64,000 bases of DNA from Caulobacter hibisci (GCF_016135805.1 NZ_JADWOX010000020.1:43101-107100); one strand, 5' to 3'; positions 33,942 to 43,341 are shown, numbered from the stretch's first letter. Notes: generated by a model from the letters alone, not told the origin. A program made the numbers and translations.

Positions 33942-35876
33942 TCAGAACTCTTCCCATTCGTCGACCTTGGTCGCGGTCGCCGCGCCACCGGAGCGGCCGC
34001 CCGGGCGGACGAAGGTCTGGGCGCGGGCCTGGGCGACGTGCACCGCGTGGGACGTCGGAGCCGCCGGGGTGCGGATGGCGCTTTCGCCGCCGACCCGGAA
34101 GCGGCCGACCAGGGCGGCCAGCTCGCCGGTCTCGCCCTTCAGCGAGTGGGTGGCGGCGGTGGCTTCCTCGACCATGGCGGCGTTCTGCTGAACGACCTGG
34201 TCCATCTGGTTCACGGCGGTGTTGACCTGGTGCAGGCCGGTCGACTGCTCGGTGGCCGAGGCGGAGATCTCGTTGACCAGGGCGTCGATGGCGGCGACCT
34301 GGTCGACGATGCGCTGCAGGGCCTCGCCGGTCTGGCCGACCAGGGCCACGCCCGAGCCGACCTGCTGGGTCGAGGTCGAGATCAGGGTCTTGATTTCCTT
34401 GGCCGCCTCGGCCGAGCGCTGGGCCAGGGCCCGCACTTCCTGGGCGACGACCGCGAAGCCCTTGCCCGCATCACCCGCACGAGCGGCTTCGACGCCGGCG
34501 TTCAGAGCCAGAAGGTTGGTCTGGAAGGCGATTTCGTCGATCACCCCGATGATGTTGCCGATCTGGCCCGAGGACTGCTCGATACCGGCCATGGCGCTGA
34601 CGGCCTGGCTGACGATGGCGCCCGAGCGCTCGGCGTCGGCGCGGGCGGCGGCGACCACGCTGGAAGCCTCCTTGGCGCCGGCGGCGGTCTTGCGGACGGT
34701 GGCGGTGATCTCGTCGAGGGCGGCGGCGGTTTCTTCCAGGCTGGCGGCCTGCTGCTCGGTGCGGCGCGACAGGTCGTCGGAGGCCTGGGCGATCTCTTCC
34801 GAGCCGGCGCGGATGCCGCCGGTGGCGCCGTTGATGCCGCGCATGACGTCCTGCAGGCGGCCGGCGGCGGCGTTGAAGTCGGTCTTCAGCTGTTCGGCCT
34901 TGGGGGCGAAGGCCACGTCGATGCGGTAGGTGAGGTCGCCGTCGGCCAGCGAGCCGAGGGCTTCGCCCAGGGCGCTGATGGCGATGCGGTCGGTCTCGGC
35001 GTCGGCGGCCTTCTCGGCTTCGGTGCGGGCGCGTTCGGCCTCGCCGCGACGGCGTTGCTCGACGGCTTCCTCTTCCAGGCGCAGCTTGTGGATGGCGGCG
35101 TCCTTGAAGGTGGCGACGGCGCCGGCCATCTCGCCGATCTCGTCCTTGCGGCCCGAGGCGGGGACGGCGACGGTGTTGTCGCCGGCGGCCAGGCGGCGCA
35201 TGGCGGTGGTCATGGCGGCCACCGGAGCGGCGATGCCGCCGGTCAGCAGCAGGCCGCCGCCGACGCCGATGGCCAGGGTGATGACGGTGCCGATCAGCAG
35301 CACCAGGGTGTTGAGCATCGAGGCCTTGCCCTGGGCTTCGGCCTGGGCGGTGACCACGGCCTCGGCGTCGTCGGTGATGGCCTGGATGGCGTCTTCCACA
35401 GGCTCGACGGCCTTGTCGGCGACGCCGTCGTGCTTGACCAGTTCGACGGCCTGGGCGCGGGTCGCCGGATCGGCGCCCAGCTGCTCGGCCGGCTCGATGG
35501 CCTGCTGGCGATAGTTGGCGTAGGCGGCCTCGACCGCGGCGATGCGGGCGAGGTCGGCCTCGTCGCCGGCGGCCAGCTTGCGCAGCTCGTCCAGGGCGCC
35601 GAGGAACTTCGGCTTGTGGGCCTCTTCCAGGCGCTTGACGTAGTAGTCGTCGCCCGAGAGCAGGAAGCCGCGCAGCGAGTTCTCCTGGCGGGTCAGGCGG
35701 AAGGCGGCGGTGTCGGCGGCGCGGAGGCTCTGCTGGGCGAGCGTCGACTGCTTCACCGAGGCCTCGTAGACCTCCTGGTTGATGAACAGCGTCACGCCCA
35801 TCGCCAGGATCGCGGCCAGCATGACGCCGAACACGACCATCAGCTTGTGGGGAATCTTCAAATCGCCAAAGCGCAC
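33942..35876 (-). CDS. Methyl-accepting chemotaxis protein
   Basis: A 644-residue receptor. Membrane helix 1 (about 9-30) is followed by a periplasmic four-helix (CHASE3/4HB-like) sensor with FRLTRQENSLRGFLLSGDDYY. Helix 2 is near 188-212, then HAMP (about 213-265) and a long signalling coiled coil. The tip motif EIAFQTNLLALNAGVEAARAG is conserved, so it should couple to CheW and CheA. The C-terminus is DEWEEF, resembling the NWETF-type tether for CheR and CheB. I chose GTG 35876 because TGGAGG lies about 7 bases upstream; an ATG at 35927 would add 17 atypical residues. A hairpin lies in the leader. Confidence 0.92.
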   Translation of the reverse strand: MRFGDLKIPHKLMVVFGVMLAAILAMGVTLFINQEVYEASVKQSTLAQQSLRAADTAAFRLTRQENSLRGFLLSGDDYYVKRLEEAHKPKFLGALDELRKLAAGDEADLARIAAVEAAYANYRQQAIEPAEQLGADPATRAQAVELVKHDGVADKAVEPVEDAIQAITDDAEAVVTAQAEAQGKASMLNTLVLLIGTVITLAIGVGGGLLLTGGIAAPVAAMTTAMRRLAAGDNTVAVPASGRKDEIGEMAGAVATFKDAAIHKLRLEEEAVEQRRRGEAERARTEAEKAADAETDRIAISALGEALGSLADGDLTYRIDVAFAPKAEQLKTDFNAAAGRLQDVMRGINGATGGIRAGSEEIAQASDDLSRRTEQQAASLEETAAALDEITATVRKTAAGAKEASSVVAAARADAERSGAIVSQAVSAMAGIEQSSGQIGNIIGVIDEIAFQTNLLALNAGVEAARAGDAGKGFAVVAQEVRALAQRSAEAAKEIKTLISTSTQQVGSGVALVGQTGEALQRIVDQVAAIDALVNEISASATEQSTGLHQVNTAVNQMDQVVQQNAAMVEEATAATHSLKGETGELAALVGRFRVGGESAIRTPAAPTSHAVHVAQARAQTFVRPGGRSGGAATATKVDEWEEF

Positions 35877-35899
35877 AGCCCGCCTCCAGAGTTCGTCCC

Positions 35900-35925
35900 G
35901 ACATTTGTGCGTGGAAGCACATGTC
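35900..35925 (-). promoter_or_regulatory. Hairpin in the chemotaxis gene leader
   Basis: GACA...TGTC and, inside it, TGTGC...GCACA form a 4+5 bp interrupted stem about 24 bases upstream of the GTG start. It could be an operator palindrome or an RNA structure; no factor is assigned. Confidence 0.35.
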
Positions 35926-35927
35926 AC

Positions 35928-36155
35928 GAGGCAAGCTCTGGCGACTTCACGGTTGCTACGTCATTAACCGTACCGTGGCGGAATGTCGCACCTAAGGCAT
36001 TGAAAACGAAAGCCGTTCGCAGCTGGCTGGCGGCTTCGATACTCAGGATTGCGTTCTGTAAGCGGTTACCGCTGATCACCTGGCTCCGGGCTCCACCCCA
36101 GGGGGAGCCCGGCCTGCGACAACATCGCCCGCAGAAATTATCGTTCGTGACGGAT
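35928..36155. other. Intergenic region between polA and the chemotaxis gene
   Basis: It holds the chemotaxis promoter side and the polA 3' side. Two palindromes stand out: AGCGGTTACCGCT (36061-36073), and a 9-bp hairpin CCGGGCTCC/GGAGCCCGG (36086-36094 with 36104-36112), about 43 bases past the polA stop and without a clear T run. A single TTAACC lies near 35966. No gene is seen. Confidence 0.5.
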
Positions 36156-39065
36156 TTAGTGGGCTTCGTCCCAGTTGTGGGCGGCGCGCGCTTCCACCGT
36201 CAGGGGAATGGACAGGGCCACGGCCGGCTCGGCCGCGCCCTCCATCACCTGCTTGGCGACCGCGCAGACGGCGTCGGCCTCGGCCTCGAGGGCCTCGAAG
36301 ACCAGTTCGTCGTGCACCTGCAGCAGCATGCGCGCTTCCAGGCCCGCCGCTTCCAGGGCTGCGGGCATGCGCACCATGGCCCGGCGCATGACGTCGGCGG
36401 CCGCGCCCTGGATCGGGGCGTTGATGGCGGCGCGCTCGGAGAACTGCCGCTGGCCCACCGACTTGGCGTGGATGTCGGGGATGTTGATCTTGCGGCCGAA
36501 GATCGTGCTGACATAGCCGTGCTCGCGCACGAAGGCGCGGGTGGCGTCCATATAGGCCTGGATGCCGGGGAAGCGCTCGAAATAGGTCTTGATATAGGCC
36601 CCGGCCTCGCCCTGGCCGATGCCCAGCTGGTTGGCGAGACCGAAGGCCGAGATGCCGTAGACGATGCCGAAGTTGATGGCCTTGGCCCGGCGGCGGATCA
36701 TCGGGTCCATGCCCTCGATCGGGGTGTCGAACATCTCAGAGGCCGTCATGGCGTGGATGTCGAGCCCGTCGCGGAAGGCCTTCTGCAGCTGCGGGATGTC
36801 GCCGATGTGGGCCAGCAGGCGCAGTTCGATCTGGCTGTAGTCGGCGCTGATCAGCACCTTGCCCGGCGCGGCCACGAAGGCCTTGCGGATCTTGCGGCCT
36901 TCCTCGGTGCGCACCGGGATGTTCTGCAGGTTCGGGTCCGACGACGACAGTCGGCCCGTGGTGGTCGCGGCCAGGGCGTAGGAGGTGTGCACCCGGCCCG
37001 TGCGCTCGCTCATCGCGGCGATCAGGTTCTCGGTATAGGTGCCCTTAAGCTTGCTCAGCTGGCGCCAGTCGAGCAGCACGCGCGGCAGCTCGTGGCCCTC
37101 GTTGGCCAGGCTTTCCAGCACGTCGCTGTCGGTCGACCACTGGCCGGTGGCGGTCTTCTTGCCGCCCTTCATCGACATTTCGCCGAACAGCACGTCGCCG
37201 ATCTGCTTGGGGCTGCCCAGGTTGAAGGGCCGGCCGGCCAGCTTCTGGGCCTGCTCCTCGAAATCGGCCATGCGCAGCGAGAACTCGTTGGACAGGCGCC
37301 GCAGGGTCTCGGGATCGACGCGGATCCCGTCGTTCTCCATCGTCGCCAGCACGGCCGGCAGCGGGCGTTCCAGGGTCTCGTAGACGGTCAGCAGGCCCTC
37401 GCGCGCCAGGCGCGGGCGCAACACGTTGTAGAGCCGCAGGGTGACGTCGGCGTCCTCGGCGGCGTAGCTCGTAGCCTTGTCGAGGGCCACGTGCTTGAAG
37501 CTGATCTGGCTCTTTCCGGAACCCGCCACTTCCTTGAAGGGAATGGGCTTGTGGCCCAGCCACAGCTCCGACAGCTCGTCCATGCCGTGGCCGTGCAGGC
37601 CCGCTTCCAGCACGTAGCTGATCAGCATGGTGTCTTCGATCGGGGCGACCGTGATCCCCCGGCGCAGCATTACCGCGATGTCGTACTTGGCGTTCTGGGC
37701 CACCTTCAGCACGGAAGGGTCTTCCAGCAGCGGCTTCAGCGCGGCCAGGGCGTCTTCCTCGGAGATCTGCTCCAGCTTGGCCGGGGCTTCGAAGATCAGG
37801 CCGCCGTCCTGGGCCTTCTCCTCGTGGCTCATCGGGATGTAGCAGGCCTCGCCGGGGGCGATGGCCAGCGACACGCCGCACAGGCCGGCATTGGCCGACG
37901 ACAGGGCGTCGGTCTCGGTGTCGAAGGCGACGATCCCCTTCGCCCGGGCCTTGTCGATCCAGACCTGAAGCGTGGCGAGGTCGCGCACGCAGACGTAAGA
38001 TGCGTGGTCGATGGCGACCGGCTCGGCCACCGGATTGGCCGCGGCGCGGGCGGCGGCCGAGGCGTAGGACACCGAGGTGACGGGAGCGGTCACCGGCTTT
38101 TCCGACGGACGGACGTCCAGGCTGCGCGGCGCGGCCGCGGCGTTGCCGTCGCCGACCCGGCGGGCCAGGGTGCGGAATTCCATCTGCTCGAGGAAGTCGG
38201 CCAGCACGGTCTTGTCGGGCTCGCGCACCACCAGGTCGTCCAGCGGCTCGGGCAGGGGGGTGTTGCAGTCGAGGGTGACCAGGGCCCGCGACAGGCGGAT
38301 CTGGTCGGCGAAGTTGATCAGGGTCTCGCGGCGCTTGGGCTGCTTGATCTCGCCGGCCCGGGCCAGCAGGGTCTCCAGGTCCCCGAATTCGTTGATCAGC
38401 TGGGCGGCGGTCTTGATGCCGATGCCGGGGGCGCCGGGCACGTTGTCGACGCTGTCGCCGCACAGCGATTGCACGTCCACCACCTGCTCGGGATAGACGC
38501 CGAACTTCTCGAACACCTCGTTGCGGCCGATGCGAACGCCCTTCATGGGGTCGAACATCGAGACGCTGTCGCCGACCAGCTGCATCAGGTCCTTGTCGGA
38601 CGAGACGATGACCGCCTCGCCGCCGGCGTCGCGAGCCGCGCAGGCATAGGCGGCGATCAGGTCGTCGGCCTCGTAGCCCGGCAGCTCGATGGCCGGCACG
38701 CCGAAGGCCCGGGTGGCGTCGCGGACCAGCGGGAACTGCGGGATCAGGTCTTCGGGCGGCGGCGGACGGTGGGCCTTGTACTGGTCGTACAGCTTGTTGC
38801 GGAAGGTCTTTTCCGAGTGGTCCCAGATCACCGCCAGGTGCGTGGGCGCGTCGCCCTGCATGTCGCGCATCAGCTTCCACAGCATGTTGCAGAAGCCCTG
38901 CACCGCGCCAACGGGCAGGCCGTCGCTCTTGCGGGTCAGGGGCGGCAGGGCGTGATAGGCGCGGAACAGATAGGCCGAGCCGTCCACCAGGAAGAGGCGC
39001 AAGGCGGGACCGTCCTGGGTGAGGGGACGGGTCTGGGCGGAATCGGGCGCGGCGACGTCGGTCAT
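36156..39065 (-). CDS. polA: DNA polymerase I
   Basis: A 969-residue enzyme with all three activities. The 5'-3' nuclease domain (about 15-300) contains LFLVDGSAYLFRAYHALP and LPGYEADDLIAAYA. The 3'-5' exonuclease domain has an intact FDTETDAL motif and later YAAEDADVTLRL. The polymerase domain has motif A (ISADYSQIELRLLAHI), motif B (RRRAKAINFGIVYG) and motif C (QVHDELVFE). It fills gaps and removes RNA primers. I chose ATG 39065 (MTDVAAPDSAQ); ATG 39077 would add four residues. About 270 bases upstream are noncoding. Confidence 0.96.
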   Translation of the reverse strand: MTDVAAPDSAQTRPLTQDGPALRLFLVDGSAYLFRAYHALPPLTRKSDGLPVGAVQGFCNMLWKLMRDMQGDAPTHLAVIWDHSEKTFRNKLYDQYKAHRPPPPEDLIPQFPLVRDATRAFGVPAIELPGYEADDLIAAYACAARDAGGEAVIVSSDKDLMQLVGDSVSMFDPMKGVRIGRNEVFEKFGVYPEQVVDVQSLCGDSVDNVPGAPGIGIKTAAQLINEFGDLETLLARAGEIKQPKRRETLINFADQIRLSRALVTLDCNTPLPEPLDDLVVREPDKTVLADFLEQMEFRTLARRVGDGNAAAAPRSLDVRPSEKPVTAPVTSVSYASAAARAAANPVAEPVAIDHASYVCVRDLATLQVWIDKARAKGIVAFDTETDALSSANAGLCGVSLAIAPGEACYIPMSHEEKAQDGGLIFEAPAKLEQISEEDALAALKPLLEDPSVLKVAQNAKYDIAVMLRRGITVAPIEDTMLISYVLEAGLHGHGMDELSELWLGHKPIPFKEVAGSGKSQISFKHVALDKATSYAAEDADVTLRLYNVLRPRLAREGLLTVYETLERPLPAVLATMENDGIRVDPETLRRLSNEFSLRMADFEEQAQKLAGRPFNLGSPKQIGDVLFGEMSMKGGKKTATGQWSTDSDVLESLANEGHELPRVLLDWRQLSKLKGTYTENLIAAMSERTGRVHTSYALAATTTGRLSSSDPNLQNIPVRTEEGRKIRKAFVAAPGKVLISADYSQIELRLLAHIGDIPQLQKAFRDGLDIHAMTASEMFDTPIEGMDPMIRRRAKAINFGIVYGISAFGLANQLGIGQGEAGAYIKTYFERFPGIQAYMDATRAFVREHGYVSTIFGRKINIPDIHAKSVGQRQFSERAAINAPIQGAAADVMRRAMVRMPAALEAAGLEARMLLQVHDELVFEALEAEADAVCAVAKQVMEGAAEPAVALSIPLTVEARAAHNWDEAH

Positions 39066-39333
39066 GGCCGCGAACATAGGGGGCCGGAGGCGTGTCGGAA
39101 ACCGCCTTGGCGCGGCCTGCAAGGTAACGCTTTGCAACCGTCGTTCGCCCAAATATGGCGAGATCGCCCTTAAGGCGCCCCAGGCTGGACCTGTGGATAG
39201 TTTACAGGCAAAAGCGCCTCCGCCGCCCCGGCGGACCATCTGCCGCATGGCGCGCCCGGGAACCGACGGGCAAGTCTGCGACTTGTTTTCAGTACGTAAA
39301 AGCGCCCTCCCCGACGCGGATACCTTTTTTACC

Positions 39334-39528
39334 ATGACCTTGAAGAAGACCATCGCCCTGGGCCTTGGCCTGGGAACGTGCAGCCTTGTCGTCGCCGGAA
39401 TCCTGGCGACCGGGACCTTTAGCCCTCCGCCGGTGTCGGACCATCCGACCAGCGAACCGGTCGAGCTACGCGCGCCCCTGGCGCCCGCCGAGCAGGGCGC
39501 GCCGCTGCCCAAGCAGTACGTGGTCTGA
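39334..39528 (+). CDS. Small membrane or secreted peptide, 64 residues
   Basis: The frame reads MTLKKTIALGLGLGTCSLVVAGILATGTF and then a Pro-rich tail ending in QYVV. The first 29 residues form a basic start plus a hydrophobic segment, either a signal peptide or a membrane anchor. A Cys at residue 16 sits in the hydrophobic part and does not make a clear lipobox. Six T residues lie just before the start, and no strong Shine-Dalgarno is visible. It is divergent from polA. The TGA stop runs directly into a paired repeat (TGATCCC). I do not recognise the family. Confidence 0.5.
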   Translation: MTLKKTIALGLGLGTCSLVVAGILATGTFSPPPVSDHPTSEPVELRAPLAPAEQGAPLPKQYVV

Positions 39529-39529
39529 T

Positions 39530-39694
39530 CCCTCTCCCCTTGCGGGAGAGGGTGGCCTCGCGGAGCGAGGTCGGGTGAGGGGTCGATAGCCCTCGCCGTT
39601 GTCGTGGCGGATCTGCTGGGTGCGGCGTCTCCAATTTGAGAGACCCCTCATCCGGCGGCCTTCGGCCGCCACCTTCTCCCGCAAGGGGAGAAGG
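39530..39694. repeat. Paired intergenic repeat, 164 bp class, copy 3 (inverted)
   Basis: The inverted version of the elements at 11789 and 14695, 165 bp long. CTCTCCCCTTGCGGGAGAG with CTCGCGGAGCGAG is on the left, and GGCGGCCTTCGGCCGCC with CTTCTCCCGCAAGGGGAGAAG on the right. The spacer on the minus strand reads GACGCCGCACCCAGC, close to copy 1. It bridges two convergent genes whose TGA stops both read TGATCC at the junction. Confidence 0.85.
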
Positions 39695-39695
39695 A

Positions 39696-41195
39696 TCAGG
39701 GTTTAGACTTCGCCGGCTCTCCCTCTTCGGGCGCCGGCGCGGGCTCCGGAACCCCCGCCAGGCTGAGATCGAACACCGAGCCGCCCGGCCCCGTCTCCAC
39801 CAGCGCCAGATCCCCGCCGTGGCCCTGGGCCAGCTCGCGGGCGATGGCGAGGCCAAGGCCCGTGCCGCCGCGGCGCACCGATCCCACGAACGGCTGGAAC
39901 AGGTTGTTGCGGGCCCGCTCGGGCACGCCGGGGCCGTCGTCGGACAGGCGCAGCACGCTCATGCCGTCGGCCCGGCGCAGCTCGACGAACACCCGGCCCT
40001 TGCCGCCGCGATCGGGCGCGCCCTCGATGGCCTCGCGGGCGTTGCGCAGCAGGTTCGTGAGAATGCGGTGCAGCTGGTCGGGGTCGGCCTGCACCTGCTC
40101 GCGCGGATCGATCACCGTCTCCAGCGCCACGCCCTTGGGCGACAGGCCGGAGTCCTCGGCCGCCATCTCCAGGGCCGCGCGCAGGGCCACGACGCGGGCG
40201 ATCGGCGCGGGCTCCTTGGACTTGCCATAGGCCATGACGTCGCTGGCCAGGGTGATGGCGCGGTCCAGGGCTCTCTCCAGACGAGGAAGCGCCTGGGCCA
40301 CCTTGGGGTCGCCCAGGGCGGCCAGGCGATCGGACGCCATCTGGGCGCTGGTCAGCATGTTGCGCAGGTCGTGATTGATCTTGGCCACCGCCTCGCCCAG
40401 GGCCGCCAGGCGCGCCTTGGCCTGGAGCGCGGTGCGCAAGTCGGTCTGCATGGCGTCGAGCTCGGCCTCGGCGCGGCCGATCTCGTCGCGGCGGCGCGAG
40501 ACCACGACGCGAGCCAGCGGGTCGTCAGGATCGGCGCGGAACCGCTCCATGGCCTTGGTGATGCGCTGCATCGGCCGCACCAGCAGGAAGTTCAGCGACA
40601 GGTAGATCAAGCCGCCGGCCATGCCCGCCGCGAACAGGGTGACGCCCGCCAGGCGCCAGAAGTTGGCGATCAGATAGGCCTTCAGCGGGGCGTCGGGCAG
40701 CACGATCTCGACGAACTCGGCCTCCTGGCGGAAGCGCGGCTCGGCCATCACCCGCACCAAGCTGCCGGGCCGGCTCTTCAGGGTGAAGAACGGGGCGGCC
40801 AGCCACGAGCCGGAGTTCTGGCGGCGCAGGTCGACGAGATAGGGCTGCTCGATGCTGCGCGGCTCGGTCGGCAGGACCAGACGCCGGGCGCCGTCGACCT
40901 GCAGCGCCACGATGACGACGCCGGCCTGGTCGAGCAGCCGCTGGGAGACCTGGTCGGTGACCCGCCGCTCGGGATCGGCGTCGGCGATGGTCGAGGCCAG
41001 TTCGGCGGCCCGCACGCGGTCGAGCAGCCACTGCTTTTCCAGGTCGGCCAGGGCCGGCGGCAGGATGCAGGCGCCGGCCAGGAACACGAACAGGGCGGTC
41101 AGCAGCAGCAGGCGCGCCGACAGGCCGCCGGGCCACGGAAGGCGTCTTCCGGGCGGCTTGTCGGAGGCGGCGGGCGGCGTGACCGGTTCGGCCAT
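39696..41195 (-). CDS. Membrane sensor histidine kinase
   Basis: A 499-residue kinase. Two membrane helices (about 27-49 and 178-203) flank a periplasmic sensor. A HAMP-like linker with VRPMQRITKAMERFR follows, then the dimerisation/phosphoacceptor helix with KINHDLRNML and the ATPase domain with LTNLLRNAREA, SDDGPGVP and GGTGLGLAIARELAQGHGG. No response regulator is adjacent. It is the last gene of a coupled run starting with sixA; the gap to the TVP38 gene is 9 bases. The C-terminus is Pro/Glu/Lys-rich. Confidence 0.9.
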   Translation of the reverse strand: MAEPVTPPAASDKPPGRRLPWPGGLSARLLLLTALFVFLAGACILPPALADLEKQWLLDRVRAAELASTIADADPERRVTDQVSQRLLDQAGVVIVALQVDGARRLVLPTEPRSIEQPYLVDLRRQNSGSWLAAPFFTLKSRPGSLVRVMAEPRFRQEAEFVEIVLPDAPLKAYLIANFWRLAGVTLFAAGMAGGLIYLSLNFLLVRPMQRITKAMERFRADPDDPLARVVVSRRRDEIGRAEAELDAMQTDLRTALQAKARLAALGEAVAKINHDLRNMLTSAQMASDRLAALGDPKVAQALPRLERALDRAITLASDVMAYGKSKEPAPIARVVALRAALEMAAEDSGLSPKGVALETVIDPREQVQADPDQLHRILTNLLRNAREAIEGAPDRGGKGRVFVELRRADGMSVLRLSDDGPGVPERARNNLFQPFVGSVRRGGTGLGLAIARELAQGHGGDLALVETGPGGSVFDLSLAGVPEPAPAPEEGEPAKSKP

Positions 41196-41204
41196 CTGTC
41201 TGGG

Positions 41205-41939
41205 TTACTTCACGTCGGCGGCGGGGGCAACGCGGCGCCTGCGCGCGGCCTTCCACAGCGGCGGAATAAGCGCCAGGACGCCCAGCCCGATGATCGGCAG
41301 ATAGATGCGCGGCGAGGCCAGGGTCGCCAGGGTGACCGGGTCGCCCTTGGCGAACAGGTGGCCCAGGCCCGAGCCGATGCCGGCATAGATGAACGAGCTG
41401 GGGGCCATGCCCAGCACCGAGGCCAGCAGATAGGTGCGCAGCGGGATCCGCATCAGCCCCGAGGCGACATTGACCAGCAGCAGCGGGAAGGCCGGGATCA
41501 GCCGCAGGGTCAGCAGGTAGGAGAAGGCGTCGGCCTTGAAGCCGTCCTCAATGCGGGTCAACCAGGCGCCGGGTTTCTGGCGCAGGAAGTCGCCGAAGGC
41601 GGTCCGGCAGGCCGCATAGACCACGGTCGAGCCGCCGGTGACGCCGGTCAGGGCCAGGAAGCCGCCCAGCGGCCCGAACAGGAAGCCGCTGCTCAGCGAG
41701 AGGATCAGGGCGCCGGGCAGCGAGACCGACACGGTGGCCACATAGACCAGCACGAAGATGATCGCGCACTGCACGGGCTTTTCGTGGGCGAAGGCCTGCA
41801 AGGCCTCGCCCTGGGCCTGGAGGGTCTCCAGCGACAGCTTGCCGGCCAGGCCCGAGCCCAGAGCCACGGCGAGCAGGATCGCCAGGACCGCCAGCGGTCC
41901 GAAGCGTCTCAGCATGGCCAGGCTCTTGTCGGGGCTCAT
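41205..41939 (-). CDS. TVP38/TMEM64 (DedA-like) membrane protein
   Basis: A 244-residue protein with about six membrane segments. SLPGALILSLSSGFLFGPLGGFLALTGVTGGS (in pieces) and RLIPAFPLLLVNVASGLMRI are the conserved re-entrant regions of the TVP38/SNARE-associated family, relatives of which act as lipid scramblases or ion-coupled carriers. The ATG overlaps the pyrD stop by four bases (41936-41939). Confidence 0.88.
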   Translation of the reverse strand: MSPDKSLAMLRRFGPLAVLAILLAVALGSGLAGKLSLETLQAQGEALQAFAHEKPVQCAIIFVLVYVATVSVSLPGALILSLSSGFLFGPLGGFLALTGVTGGSTVVYAACRTAFGDFLRQKPGAWLTRIEDGFKADAFSYLLTLRLIPAFPLLLVNVASGLMRIPLRTYLLASVLGMAPSSFIYAGIGSGLGHLFAKGDPVTLATLASPRIYLPIIGLGVLALIPPLWKAARRRRVAPAADVK

Positions 41940-43003
41940 GCGGTCCCGACCGCCTCGGTGACGCTGGCGAAGCCTTCGGCGCGCAGGCGGGCGGCCAGGT
42001 CCTTCTTGATGCGGACCACCAGGCCGGGACCGCCGTAGACCAGGGCCGAATAGAGCTGCACCGCGCAGGCGCCGGCCTTGATCTTGGCCAGGGCGTCGGC
42101 CCCGCTGGCGATCCCGCCGGCCCCGATCAGGGCCACACGGCCCCTGGCGGCGGCGTGAAACTGGCCCAGCACCGCCGTCGAGGCGCCCAGCAGCGGTCCG
42201 CCGGACAGGCCGCCGCCCTCGCCCTTCTGCGCCGACTTCAGCGTGTCGGGCCGGGCGATGGTGGTGTTGGAGACGATGATGCCGTTCAGGCCCGCGGCCA
42301 GCACGGTCTCGACGATGGCTTCGACCTCGCCGTCCTCCAGGTCGGGCGCGACCTTCAGGAAGATCGGATAGTCGCCGCCGCTCTTGCGCAGGCTCGCGCG
42401 AGCCTCCGCGATCCGGCCCAGAAGCTCCTCCAGCGCCGCCTTGGTCTGCAGGGCGCGCAGGCCCGGCGTGTTGGGCGAGGAGATGTTGACGGTGAAATAG
42501 TCCGACAGGCCCCACAGGCGGGTCAGGCCGGTGACGTAGTCGCCGATGCGGTCGGTGGCGTCCTTGTTGGCCCCGATATTGGCGCCGAACACGCCCAGGC
42601 GGTCGGCGTGGGCGTGCTTGCGGGCGGCCAGGCGCGCGGCGAAGGGCTCGAGCCCCTCGTTGTTGAAGCCCATGCGGTTGATCACCGCCTGGTCGTCGGT
42701 CAGGCGGAACAGGCGCGGGCGCGGATTGCCGGCCTGGGCCAGGGGCGTGACGGTGCCGGCCTCCACGAAGCCGAAGCCGGCGGCCAGCATGGCGTCGGGA
42801 ACCTCGGCGTTCTTGTCGAAGCCGGCGGCCAGGCCCACGCAGTTCGACAGCGGCAAACCCGCGACGCTGACCGCCAGGATCGGATCGTCGACGCCGCCGT
42901 CGCGGGGACCCAGGCCCAGCTTCAGGCCGCGGATCGCCCAGCCGTGGGCGTCTTCCGGATCCAGGACGTGCAGGGCGCGGGAGGCGAGGTCGTGCAGGCT
43001 CAT
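41936..43003 (-). CDS. pyrD: Dihydroorotate dehydrogenase, quinone-dependent
   Basis: A 355-residue class 2 enzyme of pyrimidine synthesis that passes electrons to ubiquinone at the membrane. The N-terminal helix MSLHDLASRALHVLDPEDAH is the membrane-associating segment. GLAAGFDKNAE, VNISSPNTPGLR (with the catalytic Ser region) and GGIASGADALAKIKAGACAVQLYSA (in pieces) bind FMN and substrate. The ATG at 43003 overlaps the DUF952 stop by four bases, so translation is coupled. Confidence 0.95.
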   Translation of the reverse strand: MSLHDLASRALHVLDPEDAHGWAIRGLKLGLGPRDGGVDDPILAVSVAGLPLSNCVGLAAGFDKNAEVPDAMLAAGFGFVEAGTVTPLAQAGNPRPRLFRLTDDQAVINRMGFNNEGLEPFAARLAARKHAHADRLGVFGANIGANKDATDRIGDYVTGLTRLWGLSDYFTVNISSPNTPGLRALQTKAALEELLGRIAEARASLRKSGGDYPIFLKVAPDLEDGEVEAIVETVLAAGLNGIIVSNTTIARPDTLKSAQKGEGGGLSGGPLLGASTAVLGQFHAAARGRVALIGAGGIASGADALAKIKAGACAVQLYSALVYGGPGLVVRIKKDLAARLRAEGFASVTEAVGTA

Positions 43004-43341
43004 GCGGAAAGGCCAAGTTGCGGGACGCCGTCGGCGTCGAGGGACAGCGGCGTTTCCGAAACGGCTTCGGCCGGCGACAGGCTGCGGAACAGGTGCGGGA
43101 ACAGCGCCCCGCCGCGCGAGGCTTCCCACTTCAGGTCCGGCCCCAGGGCGTCGGCGTCGAAGGCCACCAGCAGCAGGTCGTCCTGGCCCTTGAAATAGAG
43201 GGCGGCGGTTTCCTGGGCCTGGTCGGCGCCGGACAGGTGGATGAAGCCGTCGGCGTGGTCGATGGGGGCGCCGTCAAAGCGGCCGGCCGCCTTGGCCTCG
43301 TCCCACAGGGTCTGGGGAAGGATCTTGTAGACCAGGGTCAT
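43000..43341 (-). CDS. DUF952-family protein
   Basis: A 113-residue protein starting MTLVYKILPQTLWDEAKAAG. DHADGFIHLSGADQAQETAALYF and LKWEASRGGALFPHLFRSL are the conserved parts of DUF952, whose fold is related to that of ADP-ribosyl-binding or RNA 2'-phosphotransferase-like proteins; its function is not settled. It overlaps the genes on both sides by ATGA. Confidence 0.88.
   Translation of the reverse strand: MTLVYKILPQTLWDEAKAAGRFDGAPIDHADGFIHLSGADQAQETAALYFKGQDDLLLVAFDADALGPDLKWEASRGGALFPHLFRSLSPAEAVSETPLSLDADGVPQLGLSA

Noticed and set aside
35960..35975. CtrA binding site near TTAACC
   Set aside because: Only one half-site is present; the TTAA-N7-TTAA arrangement is missing.
34038..39173. 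A 1711-residue open frame on the plus strand
   Set aside because: It lies opposite the chemotaxis receptor and polA genes, has His/Gly/Ala/Asp-rich low-complexity sequence and no domain resemblance. High GC removes stops from the antisense frame.
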